IMG/VR virus record: IMGVR_UViG_3300021960_000370
Span: 1-28,714 of that record
Reading direction: 5' to 3' (one strand)
Origin: a virus
Length of the DNA: 28,714 nt
The notes under the pieces are model-generated. The model saw only the letters and a list, made by a program, of their open reading frames with translations, was not told the origin of the DNA and searched no databases. Of the stretch, positions 18,461 to 27,433 are shown piece after piece. The position numbers and the translations under genes are program-made. Position 1 is the stretch's first letter. Each line of letters begins with the position of its first letter.

Positions 18461-19120
18461 ATGAATGTCATAGTACCTAATCGGCTTGATGAGTTGACAC
18501 TTGGTCAATACCAACGCTTCCAGAAACTGGAGGGCGATGATGAGTTTCTATCTCGTAAGATGGTGGAGATTTTCTGCGGCCTCAAGCTTGACTTAATCAC
18601 CAAGATGAAGGTAGCCTCCATCAACAAGATAAACGAGACACTCCTAAAGGCATTCAACGAAAGACCTAAATTCCAAAACACCTTTAAGATGGATGGGGTG
18701 GAGTACGGGTTCATCTCAAGCCTTGAGGAAATCACCTTTGGGGAGTTGCACGATATTGAAACCACCATTACCGACTGGCAACGGATGAACGAGACGATGG
18801 CGGTTTTATACCGCCCTATCGTACAGAAGATGGGCAAGAGATACCGCATCAAGGATTATGAGGCAGACTCCCTACAAGCGGAGTTAATGCGTAAGATGCC
18901 CTTGAGCGTGGTAATGGGGGCAATGGTTTTTTTTTGCGATTTAGGGATGGATTTATCCAGAACTTCCCTGATGTCTTTGGTGGAGGAGAGCAAGACCAAT
19001 TCAGTAGTGAATCCCAGTTCTCCAGAAGGTGGGGTTGGTTTCCCTTATTCTATGCTCTTGCTCAAGGGGATGCTACCCGATTTGATGACGTATCCAAACT
19101 TAACGCGGCCTTCGCATTGA
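18461..19120 (+). CDS. Tail assembly chaperone, zero-frame product (G-like)
   Basis: 219 residues in the zero frame. The first ~158 look like a real globular helical domain (MNVIVPNRLDELTLGQYQRF; TFGELHDIETTITDWQRMNE; LQAELMRKMPLSVVMGAM). After a run of nine T (18927-18935) the zero frame continues for 61 residues of lower-quality sequence rich in Ser/Pro, whereas the -1 frame carries a family-like domain. Tail chaperones coat the tape measure protein during tail assembly and commonly exist in short and frameshifted long forms. Position just upstream of tail genes fits. Confidence 0.65.
   Translation: MNVIVPNRLDELTLGQYQRFQKLEGDDEFLSRKMVEIFCGLKLDLITKMKVASINKINETLLKAFNERPKFQNTFKMDGVEYGFISSLEEITFGELHDIETTITDWQRMNETMAVLYRPIVQKMGKRYRIKDYEADSLQAELMRKMPLSVVMGAMVFFCDLGMDLSRTSLMSLVEESKTNSVVNPSSPEGGVGFPYSMLLLKGMLPDLMTYPNLTRPSH
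18928..18969 (+). promoter_or_regulatory. -1 ribosomal frameshift site (slippery U-tract plus hairpin)
   Basis: T-TTT-TTT at 18928-18934 lies in the correct zero frame for a -1 slip (codons 18929-31 and 18932-34), with one more T after it. Eight bases downstream AGGGA (18943-18947) can pair with TCCCT (18965-18969), with a nested GGA/TCC, a spacing typical of -1 frameshift stimulators. A homopolymer assembly error would look the same. Confidence 0.6.
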
Positions 19121-19191
19121 CCTATTTAACCTTTGAGCGCGACAAGCTTGAAACCGAAAAAAAGATCCTACAAAAGAATATAAAGCGATGA
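18934..19191 (+). CDS. Tail assembly chaperone, -1 frame extension (GT-like C-terminal domain)
   Basis: 85 residues joined by a -1 slip to residue 158 of the preceding frame, giving a 243-residue long form. It has no good start of its own (TTG within the T-run). The sequence (RFRDGFIQNFPDVFGGG, then WGWFPLFYALAQGDATRFDD, then KLNAAFALTYLTFERDKLET) contains a W-G-W-F...A-x-G-D...L-x-Y-L-x-F pattern I recognise in Bacteroidota phage tail chaperone C termini. Its stop overlaps the next ATG (19188) by four bases, in keeping with the operon, whereas the zero-frame stop at 19120 does not fit that pattern. The long form is therefore certainly meaningful. Confidence 0.75.
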   Translation: MRFRDGFIQNFPDVFGGGEQDQFSSESQFSRRWGWFPLFYALAQGDATRFDDVSKLNAAFALTYLTFERDKLETEKKILQKNIKR

Positions 19192-19655
19192 GAAATTTTT
19201 ATCTGGTATTGGAGAAGATAAAGCAAGTGCTTGAGGCTCACTCCCAAGTTAACGTAGTTACCTACGGGGACATCTTTGATGTTGACCTAAACAAGCAAAC
19301 CATCTTCCCCCTCTCGCATATTATGATTAACTCCGCGACCATCGCGGGGCAAGTTATCCGCTTCAATATCTCCATCTTGGCTATGGATGTAGTGGATGAA
19401 ACCAAAGAGAATTTACGCGACCAACAAGAGCCATTCTACGGAACGAACAATGCCCAAGACATCCTCAATACCCAACTGGCGGTATGCAATGCCGTCATCA
19501 AAGAATTGGAGCGCGGTGATTTGCACTTTGACCTCTACCAGTTAGAAGGCACTCCCCAATGCCTCCCCTTCCAAGACCGCTTTGAGAATCTCTTGGCGGG
19601 TTGGAACTGCACCTTTGACGTTCTTACCGCCAACAACGAGATAGCCGTATGCTAA
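19188..19655 (+). CDS. Tail completion / terminator-like protein
   Basis: 155 residues. MRNFYLVLEKIKQVLEAHSQ opens with a helix; then VVTYGDIFDVDLNKQTIFPL, RFNISILAMDVVDETKENLR (a strand typical of tail terminator folds), a helix (AQDILNTQLAVCNAVIKELE) and LLAGWNCTFDVLTANNEIAVC at the end. The alpha/beta order (helix, sheet, helix, strand) fits phage tail completion proteins that cap the tail tube. I recognise similar proteins in Bacteroidota siphophages. It lies between the chaperone and an HK97 gp10-like protein. Confidence 0.6.
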   Translation: MRNFYLVLEKIKQVLEAHSQVNVVTYGDIFDVDLNKQTIFPLSHIMINSATIAGQVIRFNISILAMDVVDETKENLRDQQEPFYGTNNAQDILNTQLAVCNAVIKELERGDLHFDLYQLEGTPQCLPFQDRFENLLAGWNCTFDVLTANNEIAVC

Positions 19656-20209
19656 AATTTGAAAATACGGAGGCGTACTTAAAGGCTTTTGCGGATAGGG
19701 TTCTGCAACAAGCCCAGCTTGAGCTTGGGGCGTACCGCACCGTTGATGGCAAGAGGCGAAGGATAGACAGTACGGGAAGATTGAGGGAATCCTTGCCGGG
19801 ATCGTATAGCCTCAAGGTGATGGCTAACTCCATCGGCCTAAACTTCTTTGACAAGAACGATGCTTGGAAGCAATACGGCTATGTGGTAGACCAAGGCCGT
19901 AAGGCCGGAAAGGGCGTACCCCCCGATGCCTTGAAGGCGTGGATACGCCAAAAGCCTATCCGCTTGAGGGACTTAAAGACGGGATCTTTTGTCAAACAAA
20001 CGGAGGCGGGAGTGAACTCCCTCGCCTACCTCATCAACCGCAAGATTAAGCAGAAGGGTATTGCCCCTACCTACTTCTTCCAGACACCTTTTAGAATAGA
20101 ATTCCAAAAACTACCGAGTGAGATAACCGAGCCTTTTAGCTTGGACGTGGAGAACTTCCTACGCACCACGCTAAAGGACGTATCCAATGAAATAGAAAAT
20201 AACAAATGA
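19649..20209 (+). CDS. HK97 gp10-like tail/neck protein
   Basis: 186 residues. MLKFENTEAYLKAFADRVLQ, a basic segment (YRTVDGKRRRIDSTGRLRES), GYVVDQGRKAGKGVPPDAL followed by KAWIRQKPIRLRD, and PTYFFQTPFRIEFQKLP. The 'GR..esl....Y...vd.GRka..g.p...i..Wi' pattern is that of HK97 gp10 / neck type 1 tail-completion proteins. It overlaps its upstream neighbour by seven bases and the downstream gene by four. The C-terminal ~50 residues are helical. Identity is by pattern. Confidence 0.6.
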   Translation: MLKFENTEAYLKAFADRVLQQAQLELGAYRTVDGKRRRIDSTGRLRESLPGSYSLKVMANSIGLNFFDKNDAWKQYGYVVDQGRKAGKGVPPDALKAWIRQKPIRLRDLKTGSFVKQTEAGVNSLAYLINRKIKQKGIAPTYFFQTPFRIEFQKLPSEITEPFSLDVENFLRTTLKDVSNEIENNK

Positions 20210-21474
20210 GTACACCAACATTAGGCTCACCATCAAGCGTAAGTATGGCGCGTAGCCCCATCTTCGTGACGGGAAAGAATAACACCCTTGCCGCAGATAC
20301 ATTGGATGCAATGTCTTGCGGAGTGGAGATGTATACGGGTGCAAAGACGGGTGCATCTGGAGCAGATTATACCCTCAATAAAACCTACTCCATTGATGAG
20401 GTGGTAAACTTTGAGGTTAGCAATCTTGTGCGCGGCAACTTCCTCCACCCTATGGGCAAGTTCAACATCACCGCCCCTTCGGCTTCCGAAGTGGGGGAGG
20501 TGCTATGGGTTAACCTTACGGGTGACTGGACATACTCCGATAACGGAGCGAGTCCCGTTACTGCGCCTTGGGGTACTGGCACTACCTACGCCTTCCTTGC
20601 TACCGATGGTTGGACAAAAAGAGGCGAGGCTCAAAACCGAGAGTATACGGATGCCCGTCTAACGATTGCCCGTACTCACCAAGTATACTCAAGCTATCGG
20701 GAGGCGTTAGCCGCCCTTTACTTTGCTGGTAATGGCCTTAACGCCCTCTCCTATGAGATTGGAGGAACGGAGTATTGGTATCACTTGGAGGATGAATTGG
20801 GCTTTGCCAATAATTCAAACGAGAGCCAAAATAAGGTAATCTATATCCCAAGCGGAGTGCAGAGCGTACTGGACTTTGTGGGCGTTGAACCCACAAGCAC
20901 CTACACCATTAACCTCATCACCAATAGCGAGGGTGCTGATTACAAAACTCGCGTAGAGGCAGATGGTGGAGTAGTAGAAGGATGGTCTTGCCTTATGAAC
21001 GCCATAGAGGCATTAGGAGGCCACGACAAAGAGGCGATTAACTACGAGGTCGTTTGTGAGCCAAAGTACACCCCAGAGATTATCCAGTACACCAACCGCT
21101 ACGGGGTGAGTGATTACCTCACTTTCTTTAAGGTAAGCACCGAGCAAGGTAACTTTACCAATGACCAATACAAGCGTAGCATCTATGCGGATGCCTTCAC
21201 CGAGCCGGACTTTAAGACGGCTCAATATCAGCACTTCAATATCAACTCTCGCAACTCCATCACGCTAAATACGGGATGGGTAGAAGAGGCGTACAAGGAT
21301 GCCATTGAGGAATTGCTAATGAGTGAGAACGTAGCCATCTATGAGGGCGGTAACTACCGCGCCATCAACCCACAACGCGGAAGCGTAGAATACCAGAAGG
21401 AAGTGAACCGCAAGGTGATCAACTACACCCTTACGTTTGACTATGCCCACGATGAGCGCAATCTTATCCGATGA
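20206..21474 (+). CDS. Tail-associated structural protein with ADGG module
   Basis: 422 residues. MSTPTLGSPSSVSMARSPIF, beta-rich N-terminal half with several Trp/Tyr strands, then at ~245-275 a module TRVEADGGVVEGWSCLMNAI that also occurs twice in the protein at 3751-4071. The C-terminal half (KYTPEIIQYTNRYGVSDYLT; NVAIYEGGNYRAINPQRGSV; VNYTLTF-type end) looks like a domain of baseplate or distal tail proteins of Bacteroidota phages. No membrane segment. Position, coupling to the next large tail protein and composition support a tail-tip role. Confidence 0.6.
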   Translation: MSTPTLGSPSSVSMARSPIFVTGKNNTLAADTLDAMSCGVEMYTGAKTGASGADYTLNKTYSIDEVVNFEVSNLVRGNFLHPMGKFNITAPSASEVGEVLWVNLTGDWTYSDNGASPVTAPWGTGTTYAFLATDGWTKRGEAQNREYTDARLTIARTHQVYSSYREALAALYFAGNGLNALSYEIGGTEYWYHLEDELGFANNSNESQNKVIYIPSGVQSVLDFVGVEPTSTYTINLITNSEGADYKTRVEADGGVVEGWSCLMNAIEALGGHDKEAINYEVVCEPKYTPEIIQYTNRYGVSDYLTFFKVSTEQGNFTNDQYKRSIYADAFTEPDFKTAQYQHFNINSRNSITLNTGWVEEAYKDAIEELLMSENVAIYEGGNYRAINPQRGSVEYQKEVNRKVINYTLTFDYAHDERNLIR

Positions 21475-23510
21475 ACCAAGTAGATTTATATATCAATGGG
21501 CAACGGGTAGACTTGTTCCAAGATGAGGAGATTAGTATCACCCTTACGGCTCAAAACGTACAAGACCTCTCAAAGGTCTTTACGGATTTCTCGCAATCGT
21601 TTACGATCCCAGCCTCTGCGGTAAACAACCAGATTCTATCTCACTACTATCGTACCGATGTAGTAGGGGCAGTAGATGGAAGACTACGCCAAGAGGCGAG
21701 GATTGAAATAAACTCCTCACCGTTTCGTACTGGAGTAGTGGAGATAGAGAACGTACAGTTAAAAGGCACAGAGCCTTATGCCTATACGCTTACCTTCTAT
21801 GGGGACTTGGTTAGCCTCTTGGACTTGTTCGGGGAGGACTATCTCTATGACTTGGACTTGAGTGCCTATGACCATACCTATGATGGGGCAACGATGATTC
21901 AAGGCTTTGATCAAGATGCTTTGATGAGTGGTAACTTGTTCTATCCCCTTATGTCACCCGTTAGAAACTGGGTATATAATGTAAGTAACTCCTCCGATCC
22001 TCGTCACGAAGATGATATCCAGTTTGTCACGGGACACGCCGGACACCATCACGGGGTAAACTACTACGAGGTAAAACCAGCCATCAAGGTGGTTAAACTC
22101 CTTGAGGCGATGGAGGCCAAGTACGGCATTAGCTTCGTGGGGGACTTTATGAGTGATACGCAGTTCAACAAGTTGTTCCTCTGGGCGCATCGCTATGAGG
22201 GTTATATGTACGAGAACCAACCCAATGGGGCAGTAGGTCAACTCGTTAACTTCAATGCCCAAACGATAGCGGGATTTGACCTATCTAATGATTGGTGGCT
22301 TGTGCCAAGCGGAGCAGACCTTCAAAATATAGAATTCAACTATAACATAGATAGCGTAGTATACACCCAAGAATACTATGTAGACCTATATAAGGATGAT
22401 GTTCTCTATGCTACCAATGCTCATACGGGTAACGTATTGGGTGGTAAGTTTGTCCCTATTAAGGTGCGCACGGGAGAGAGGTGGCAGTTGAAACTGCGCC
22501 CATCTACGCAGTCGGCAATGGTCTACCGCTTTACGCAGTTCTTCGGTAGGAATGTGCTTACCCTTACTAAATATTATGAGGTACGCCAAACGCTATCGGC
22601 CACCTACCAAGTGCGTGTTGACGTATCATCCTTGATGCCAGAGATAAAGGTTAAGGACTTCTTGGGGGGCATCATCAAGATGCACAACCTTGTTATTACT
22701 GCCAATAGCGAAACGGAGTTTAATCTCCAAACGCTCAATGATTGGTATGGCGATGGTACAGACCAAGACCTTACCTCCTATATGAGCATTGAGGCGGTTT
22801 CTGTGAACCGCCCTCCCATATACCGAGAGATAGACTTTAAATACCAAGCTACTGAACAGATACTTGGCTTTGAGTATAAGCGCACCAACCCTTACGGGGT
22901 TGGCTATGGTGACCTTAACTCAAAGTTCACCTTTGACGGAGGCTCATATCAAGTCCCTTTACCTTTTGAGTGTCCTTTGTTTGAGAGGCTGACGGACATT
23001 GATGCGGGTACGCTTACCAATATCTTGGTGTATAAGTCTCAAACGCGAGAGCCAGATACGAGCGTAGAGAACCGCTTCCAACCCTATCTTGGTTCACCCA
23101 TCCTTATCTATGGTGAGTTCTCTTTGGACATCTCTGCCAACCCTATTTCATTTGTGGATGAATCCAGTACGGAAACACAAGTAAACCAAGTATGGTATGC
23201 CAATATTTCAAGCACAAGCGTTGGCGTAGGTACTGCCTACTCCCTTGCTTGGGGTTCGGACATAGATCCTTACTATTTGACTTCCGTTACCAACTCTTTG
23301 TACGCTACTTACTGGGAGGATTATATCGTAGACCTATACGATAGCAAGAGGCGAATTGTACAAGTAGAGGCCGTATTGCCATTGGGCAACATCATCACCT
23401 TTGACCTCAAGAATAAAATCATTTGGAATAACCAGAAGTGGGTGGTCAATAGTGCCAACATCAATATGACCACCGGAAGAGCGCAACTTGAATTATTGAA
23501 CGAGGTATGA
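21471..23510 (+). CDS. Large tail tip / baseplate protein
   Basis: 679 residues, the longest product of the window. The opening (VDLYINGQRVDLFQDEEISI; QNVQDLSKVFTDFSQSFTIP) is one I recognise as the start of a conserved distal-tail protein in Bacteroidota siphophages. Beta-rich throughout with few charged helices and many Tyr/Asp. A central FLGGIIKMHNLVITANSETE segment and EFNLQTLNDWYGDGTDQDLT resemble the hub domain of tail proteins. The end (NKIIWNNQKWVVNSANINMT) is strand-rich. Probably forms the tail tip together with the 422-residue neighbour. No lytic motif seen. Confidence 0.65.
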   Translation: MNQVDLYINGQRVDLFQDEEISITLTAQNVQDLSKVFTDFSQSFTIPASAVNNQILSHYYRTDVVGAVDGRLRQEARIEINSSPFRTGVVEIENVQLKGTEPYAYTLTFYGDLVSLLDLFGEDYLYDLDLSAYDHTYDGATMIQGFDQDALMSGNLFYPLMSPVRNWVYNVSNSSDPRHEDDIQFVTGHAGHHHGVNYYEVKPAIKVVKLLEAMEAKYGISFVGDFMSDTQFNKLFLWAHRYEGYMYENQPNGAVGQLVNFNAQTIAGFDLSNDWWLVPSGADLQNIEFNYNIDSVVYTQEYYVDLYKDDVLYATNAHTGNVLGGKFVPIKVRTGERWQLKLRPSTQSAMVYRFTQFFGRNVLTLTKYYEVRQTLSATYQVRVDVSSLMPEIKVKDFLGGIIKMHNLVITANSETEFNLQTLNDWYGDGTDQDLTSYMSIEAVSVNRPPIYREIDFKYQATEQILGFEYKRTNPYGVGYGDLNSKFTFDGGSYQVPLPFECPLFERLTDIDAGTLTNILVYKSQTREPDTSVENRFQPYLGSPILIYGEFSLDISANPISFVDESSTETQVNQVWYANISSTSVGVGTAYSLAWGSDIDPYYLTSVTNSLYATYWEDYIVDLYDSKRRIVQVEAVLPLGNIITFDLKNKIIWNNQKWVVNSANINMTTGRAQLELLNEV

Positions 23511-23665
23511 CAAAGGGCTTTATTAGTTATTTAGTTGAGGTTCTCCAAGCCGATAATCATATCGGCATTTCGGAGAATGTAGAGATAGCAAAAGGAAAAT
23601 ATCACCTTCCCACCTCTTGGGAGGAAGGTATAAAAATAATGCGTAGGCAATGGCTGAACCGATAG
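23507..23665 (+). CDS. Small protein between tail tip and tape measure (52 aa)
   Basis: MTKGFISYLVEVLQADNHIG then ISENVEIAKGKYHLPTSWEE and GIKIMRRQWLNR. ATG overlaps the preceding stop by four bases, and its end overlaps the tape measure start by 16. Contains the nucleotide word AGTTATTTAGTTGAG (23525-23539) seen elsewhere as a start leader. No family recognised; it may be an accessory of tail assembly. Confidence 0.5.
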   Translation: MTKGFISYLVEVLQADNHIGISENVEIAKGKYHLPTSWEEGIKIMRRQWLNR

Positions 23666-25401
23666 AAGTAAAAATTAACGTATCCTCAAATATTGAGGAT
23701 GCCTCTTCAAATATCACCGGAGGGTTAGACAACGTTAAGAACGCCACCAAAGAAGCAAGTTCCAACATAGTGAATATGGAGGAAAATGCTGATAGTGCTA
23801 TTACTCTTATTGATGAAGGCTTTGGTGGTATAGGTACTAAAATTAAAAATGTCTACAAGGGCGTTACGGGTTTAGGGAAAAGTTTTATTGCATCTTTTAA
23901 GGCTGGGGTTGCTGGGGCAAACTCTATGCAGAAAGCCCTCGTTGCTACGGGTATCGGGGCTTTGGTTGTTGCTCTTGGTCTTATCGTAGCCTATTGGGAG
24001 GATATTGTAGGCTTGGTTAATGGTGTTAGTTCTGCACAGAAGGAACAGTTAGCCGCGGCAGAGGCAACCGTCCAAGCCCAAACAGAGGCATCGGAGGCTT
24101 TAGACCTTCAAGAGAATACATTGCGCTTACAAGGAAAGAGCGAGAAGGAGATTAGGGATTTAAAAATCCAACAAACCAACGAAACTATTGCGGCTCTTGA
24201 GGCTCAACTTGAAACTCAAAAGCAGATAAAGAAAAGCCAAGTAGATGCCGCGAATCGCAACAAGGCGATTCTTCAAGGCATCATTCGCTTTTTGACTTTA
24301 CCAATTAGTACCCTACTTGCGACCATTGATATGGTGGGTAAGGCTCTTGGTAAGGATTTTGGCCTTGAGGAGGGCTTTACTGGCGGTCTTGCTAAAATGG
24401 TCTTTGATCCAGACGAGGTAGCCACCGAAGCGGATGCCGCCATTAAAGAGACGGAAAAATCATTGGCTCAATTAAAGAGCAAACGAGACGGCTATTTGGT
24501 AGCCGCACAGAACGAGGAAAAGGCCGCTAATAAGGCAACACAAGCCCAACGAGATAAAGATGCGGAAGAGCGTTTAAAGAAGCAACAAGAACTCCATAAT
24601 AAACTTCTTGAGGCAGAAGCCAATTACCAAGCGCAGTTACTGGAGGATAGAAGTAAGCTTGATGAGTTGGTATTTAACCAACAAATCTCTGCTCAAGAGC
24701 AAGAGATCAATGCGGTGTATGATAAGTTCTTTAGGCTTGAGGAGGCATACGCTAACGATGCCGAAACGCTCAAGATGATTACCGAGCAACGGGAAAAGGA
24801 GATTGGGGAGATTAAGGACAAGTACCAGAAAGAAGCGGATGCAAAACAAAAAGAAGAACTTGATAAGCAACGCGCCTTCCGTCAGCAGATACAAGACCTT
24901 GCTGTAGAGTCCACTTTAAGCACCTTCAGCGCACTTAAAGAGTTGAATGGTATATTTGATAAGGACAACGAAGAAGCCGCCCGTAGAGCCTTTAATCGTG
25001 AAAAGGCGTTAAGCCTTGCCGAGACGATTGTAAGCACCTATGTGTCTGCTCAAAAGGCATACGCCTCGCAGTTGGTAGTAGGTGATCCAACCTCCGTAGC
25101 GAGGGCAACCCTCGCGGCCTCTGTTGCAGTTGCCGGAGGCTTGGCAAGAGCCGCGACAATCGCCTCTCAAAAGTTCAGCCCAACGGGAGATTCTACTTCC
25201 ATTCCCTCCGCTACCTCTGCGCCAAGCATTCCAAGTGTCACTCCGCAGTTTAATATTGTAGGGCAGAGTGGCACGAACCAATTGGCTCAATCCATCGGCT
25301 CTCAATTTGACCGCCCAGTAAGAGCCTATGTAGTAGGAGGCGATGTAACCACCTCCCAAGAACTTGAACGCAAACGAATCAAAACCGCAACCATCGGATG
25401 A
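23650..25401 (+). CDS. Tail tape measure protein
   Basis: 583 residues. MAEPIEVKINVSSNIEDASS opens with an Asn/Ser-rich helix. A Gly-rich segment is followed by a strong hydrophobic span (~96-118, KALVATGIGALVVALGLIVA), a hallmark of tape measures that form a channel in the host membrane. Long Ala/Glu/Gln/Lys coiled coils follow (~128-205 and ~285-420), then a Ser/Pro-rich C-terminal region. It acts as a ruler for tail length and may help DNA entry. At about 1.5 angstroms per residue it predicts a short tail near 90 nm. No muramidase domain seen. Four-base overlap with the protease gene. Confidence 0.85.
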   Translation: MAEPIEVKINVSSNIEDASSNITGGLDNVKNATKEASSNIVNMEENADSAITLIDEGFGGIGTKIKNVYKGVTGLGKSFIASFKAGVAGANSMQKALVATGIGALVVALGLIVAYWEDIVGLVNGVSSAQKEQLAAAEATVQAQTEASEALDLQENTLRLQGKSEKEIRDLKIQQTNETIAALEAQLETQKQIKKSQVDAANRNKAILQGIIRFLTLPISTLLATIDMVGKALGKDFGLEEGFTGGLAKMVFDPDEVATEADAAIKETEKSLAQLKSKRDGYLVAAQNEEKAANKATQAQRDKDAEERLKKQQELHNKLLEAEANYQAQLLEDRSKLDELVFNQQISAQEQEINAVYDKFFRLEEAYANDAETLKMITEQREKEIGEIKDKYQKEADAKQKEELDKQRAFRQQIQDLAVESTLSTFSALKELNGIFDKDNEEAARRAFNREKALSLAETIVSTYVSAQKAYASQLVVGDPTSVARATLAASVAVAGGLARAATIASQKFSPTGDSTSIPSATSAPSIPSVTPQFNIVGQSGTNQLAQSIGSQFDRPVRAYVVGGDVTTSQELERKRIKTATIG

Positions 25402-26330
25402 AACTAATAGAACTAATCATTGACGAAAACGAATTTTTTTCTGGGATCAACGCCATCTCATTGGTGGAGTACCCCGCTATTGAGGAGGACTTTATTGCCC
25501 TCTCCAAGCAAAAGGTAGAATTCGCTACCCAAAGTGCAGAGAAGCGCATCCTTATGGGTGCGGCTCTCGTTCCAAATAAACCCATCTACCGCAAGGACGG
25601 GGAGGAGGAGTTTTATGTCTACTTCACAAAGGAGACCATCCGCAAGGCGAGTGAGATGTTCTTCCAGAAGGGCAACCAAAACAACTCTACCCTTGAACAC
25701 GAAGAGAGCATCAAGGGTATGAGCGTGGTAGAGAGTTGGATTATTGAGGATGAAGAGAAGGACAAGAGCCGTATGTACGGCCTTGACTTGCCCGTAGGGA
25801 CTTGGATGGTATCAATGAAGGTCAACAACCCCGACATCTGGGAGAACTACGTCAAGACCAATAAAGTGAAGGGCTTTTCCATTGAAGGCTACTTTGCTGA
25901 CAAGGTTAATATGAGCCGTAGTCCACTTGCCGAGATTGAGGAGCAAGAGGCGGCACTCATCCTATCCTCTATTGTTGGAATCATCAAACGAGACGGCAGA
26001 AAGAAAAGCGGTAAGCGTTTGGAATTGGAATCTTTTAGTGACTACCCCGATGGCGTTAAAAACAACGCCAAGAGGGGCATAGAGCTAAACGAGAAGGGCG
26101 GCAATAAATGCGCTACCGATGTCGGCAAGATCCGAGCGCAACAACTCGCACAAGGAAAGCCAGTAAGCGTAGAAACCATCAAGCGTATGCACTCCTACCT
26201 CTCAAGGGCAGAAGAATATTACGATGAGGGAGATACCTCCGCTTGTGGCACTATCTCCTACCTACTATGGGGAGGAAAGGCTGGAAAGCGTTGGGCAGAA
26301 AGCAAACTAAAAGAACTTGGTAAATTATGA
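25398..26330 (+). CDS. XkdF-like prohead serine protease with C-terminal add-on domain
   Basis: 310 residues. Residues ~1-185 match the XkdF-like phage protease: INAISLVEYPAIEEDFIAL, EFYVYFTKETIRKASEMFF, STLEHEESIKG with His101, YGLDLPVGTWMVSMKVNN, and VKGFSIEGYF with catalytic-type Ser161. This protease would cut scaffold and capsid during head maturation. From ~213 a separate domain follows (VKNNAKRGIELNEKGGNKCA; RMHSYLSRAEEYYDEGDTSA; CGTISYLLWGGKAG), a module I know as an add-on in many phage head proteins. Set before the scaffold and capsid genes, but after the tail genes, which is unusual. Confidence 0.8.
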   Translation: MKLIELIIDENEFFSGINAISLVEYPAIEEDFIALSKQKVEFATQSAEKRILMGAALVPNKPIYRKDGEEEFYVYFTKETIRKASEMFFQKGNQNNSTLEHEESIKGMSVVESWIIEDEEKDKSRMYGLDLPVGTWMVSMKVNNPDIWENYVKTNKVKGFSIEGYFADKVNMSRSPLAEIEEQEAALILSSIVGIIKRDGRKKSGKRLELESFSDYPDGVKNNAKRGIELNEKGGNKCATDVGKIRAQQLAQGKPVSVETIKRMHSYLSRAEEYYDEGDTSACGTISYLLWGGKAGKRWAESKLKELGKL

Positions 26331-27382
26331 TGCCACCAAAAATAAACAACGCCTCACCTAAAGGATCAAAGCGTGGGTGCTTGTGCAAGGATAAGAACAC
26401 CTACTCACGCAAATGTTGCGATGGTAGCCTATGGGCGCAAGGCGTTGGTAGTTTGCAAGGCCAAGGTTCGTCTGTAATCATCTCCTATGATGTTGACTAT
26501 GCTAATGTCTTAAACTACGCAGAGCAAAAAGGATACACACTCCCAACTCAAGCGCAAAAGACATTACAAAACCAACTTATTGTAGACCTAAAGAAATACG
26601 GCATCTGGGGTTCGTTTGATTACTTCTATATGTTCGCAACGGACGGAGATAGCGACTTTGCAACCATCAACTGGAGAGATCCGAACAAGTACCAAGCAAC
26701 CAAAGTAGGAAGCACCATCTTCACATCCAATAGCGGATTCAAGTCCGATGGCTCATCATACTTAAATACCAATTTCATCCCGTATTCCGATGCGGAGCAG
26801 ATGACCCCCACGAACTCCTCTAATGGAGTATGGCTTTTGAATACTCTTGATGTAAGCGGTGGAACGCAATATATACCTTATGGCGCATATAAAAATGTGG
26901 CCTCTACGGTAAACAAGGGTTACAATTATGGAATTAGAGCAGGTTCTGGTATTGTCTTTGGTGATTCAAATACGGAGCAAATAGGAAGTTTTATTGAGCC
27001 ATATAGCACGGTATGGACAACCAATAGCATATCTGGGCATATCCACATCTCAACCAAAGAGCCGAAGTATTACACGGATGTAACACTCTCTTGGTATCAA
27101 ACAAACAAGATTTACTCAAACGGAAGCCTTGTAAATTCAAGATACCGCCAACTATACACCAATGTATTGGGAGGCGAACCCGTATTTCCAACATCCTATA
27201 CCTCCCCAAATACGAGAGAGATATATGTTTGTGCAACCAATAGGTTTGACCAAGATGGGATTAAATTACCCGCATCCAATTTCTTCACCGACTACATATC
27301 TCTCCATTATGGTGGCGCATCCATAGACGATAAGGCTACGGAGTTGTACAATGCTTTGAACTCGTATATGAGTTCAATCTAA
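26327..27382 (+). CDS. Cys-rich-start surface protein, probable virion/receptor-binding component
   Basis: 351 residues. The N terminus has a compact Cys block (RGCLCKDKNTYSRKCCDGS at ~18-36, then LWAQGVGSLQG) that I recognise as a recurrent motif at the start of Bacteroidota phage virion proteins. A helical part follows (YAEQKGYTLPTQAQKTLQNQ), then FYMFATDGDSDFATINWRDP at ~103-122 and a Ser/Thr/Tyr/Asn-rich beta domain to the end that resembles LamG/lectin-type folds. It could be a head decoration or a second receptor-binding protein. Located between protease and scaffold genes. Family recognised by motif; role inferred. Confidence 0.6.
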   Translation: MMPPKINNASPKGSKRGCLCKDKNTYSRKCCDGSLWAQGVGSLQGQGSSVIISYDVDYANVLNYAEQKGYTLPTQAQKTLQNQLIVDLKKYGIWGSFDYFYMFATDGDSDFATINWRDPNKYQATKVGSTIFTSNSGFKSDGSSYLNTNFIPYSDAEQMTPTNSSNGVWLLNTLDVSGGTQYIPYGAYKNVASTVNKGYNYGIRAGSGIVFGDSNTEQIGSFIEPYSTVWTTNSISGHIHISTKEPKYYTDVTLSWYQTNKIYSNGSLVNSRYRQLYTNVLGGEPVFPTSYTSPNTREIYVCATNRFDQDGIKLPASNFFTDYISLHYGGASIDDKATELYNALNSYMSSI

Positions 27383-27433
27383 ATATGTTACAAATAATCT
27401 CCTATTGGTAATTTATTTAGAAGCAATTCAATT

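Noticed and set aside
20411-20662. 83-aa plus-strand reading frame inside the tail protein gene
   Set aside because: Shifted-frame shadow with Leu/Pro/Arg-rich filler and no coupling to neighbours.
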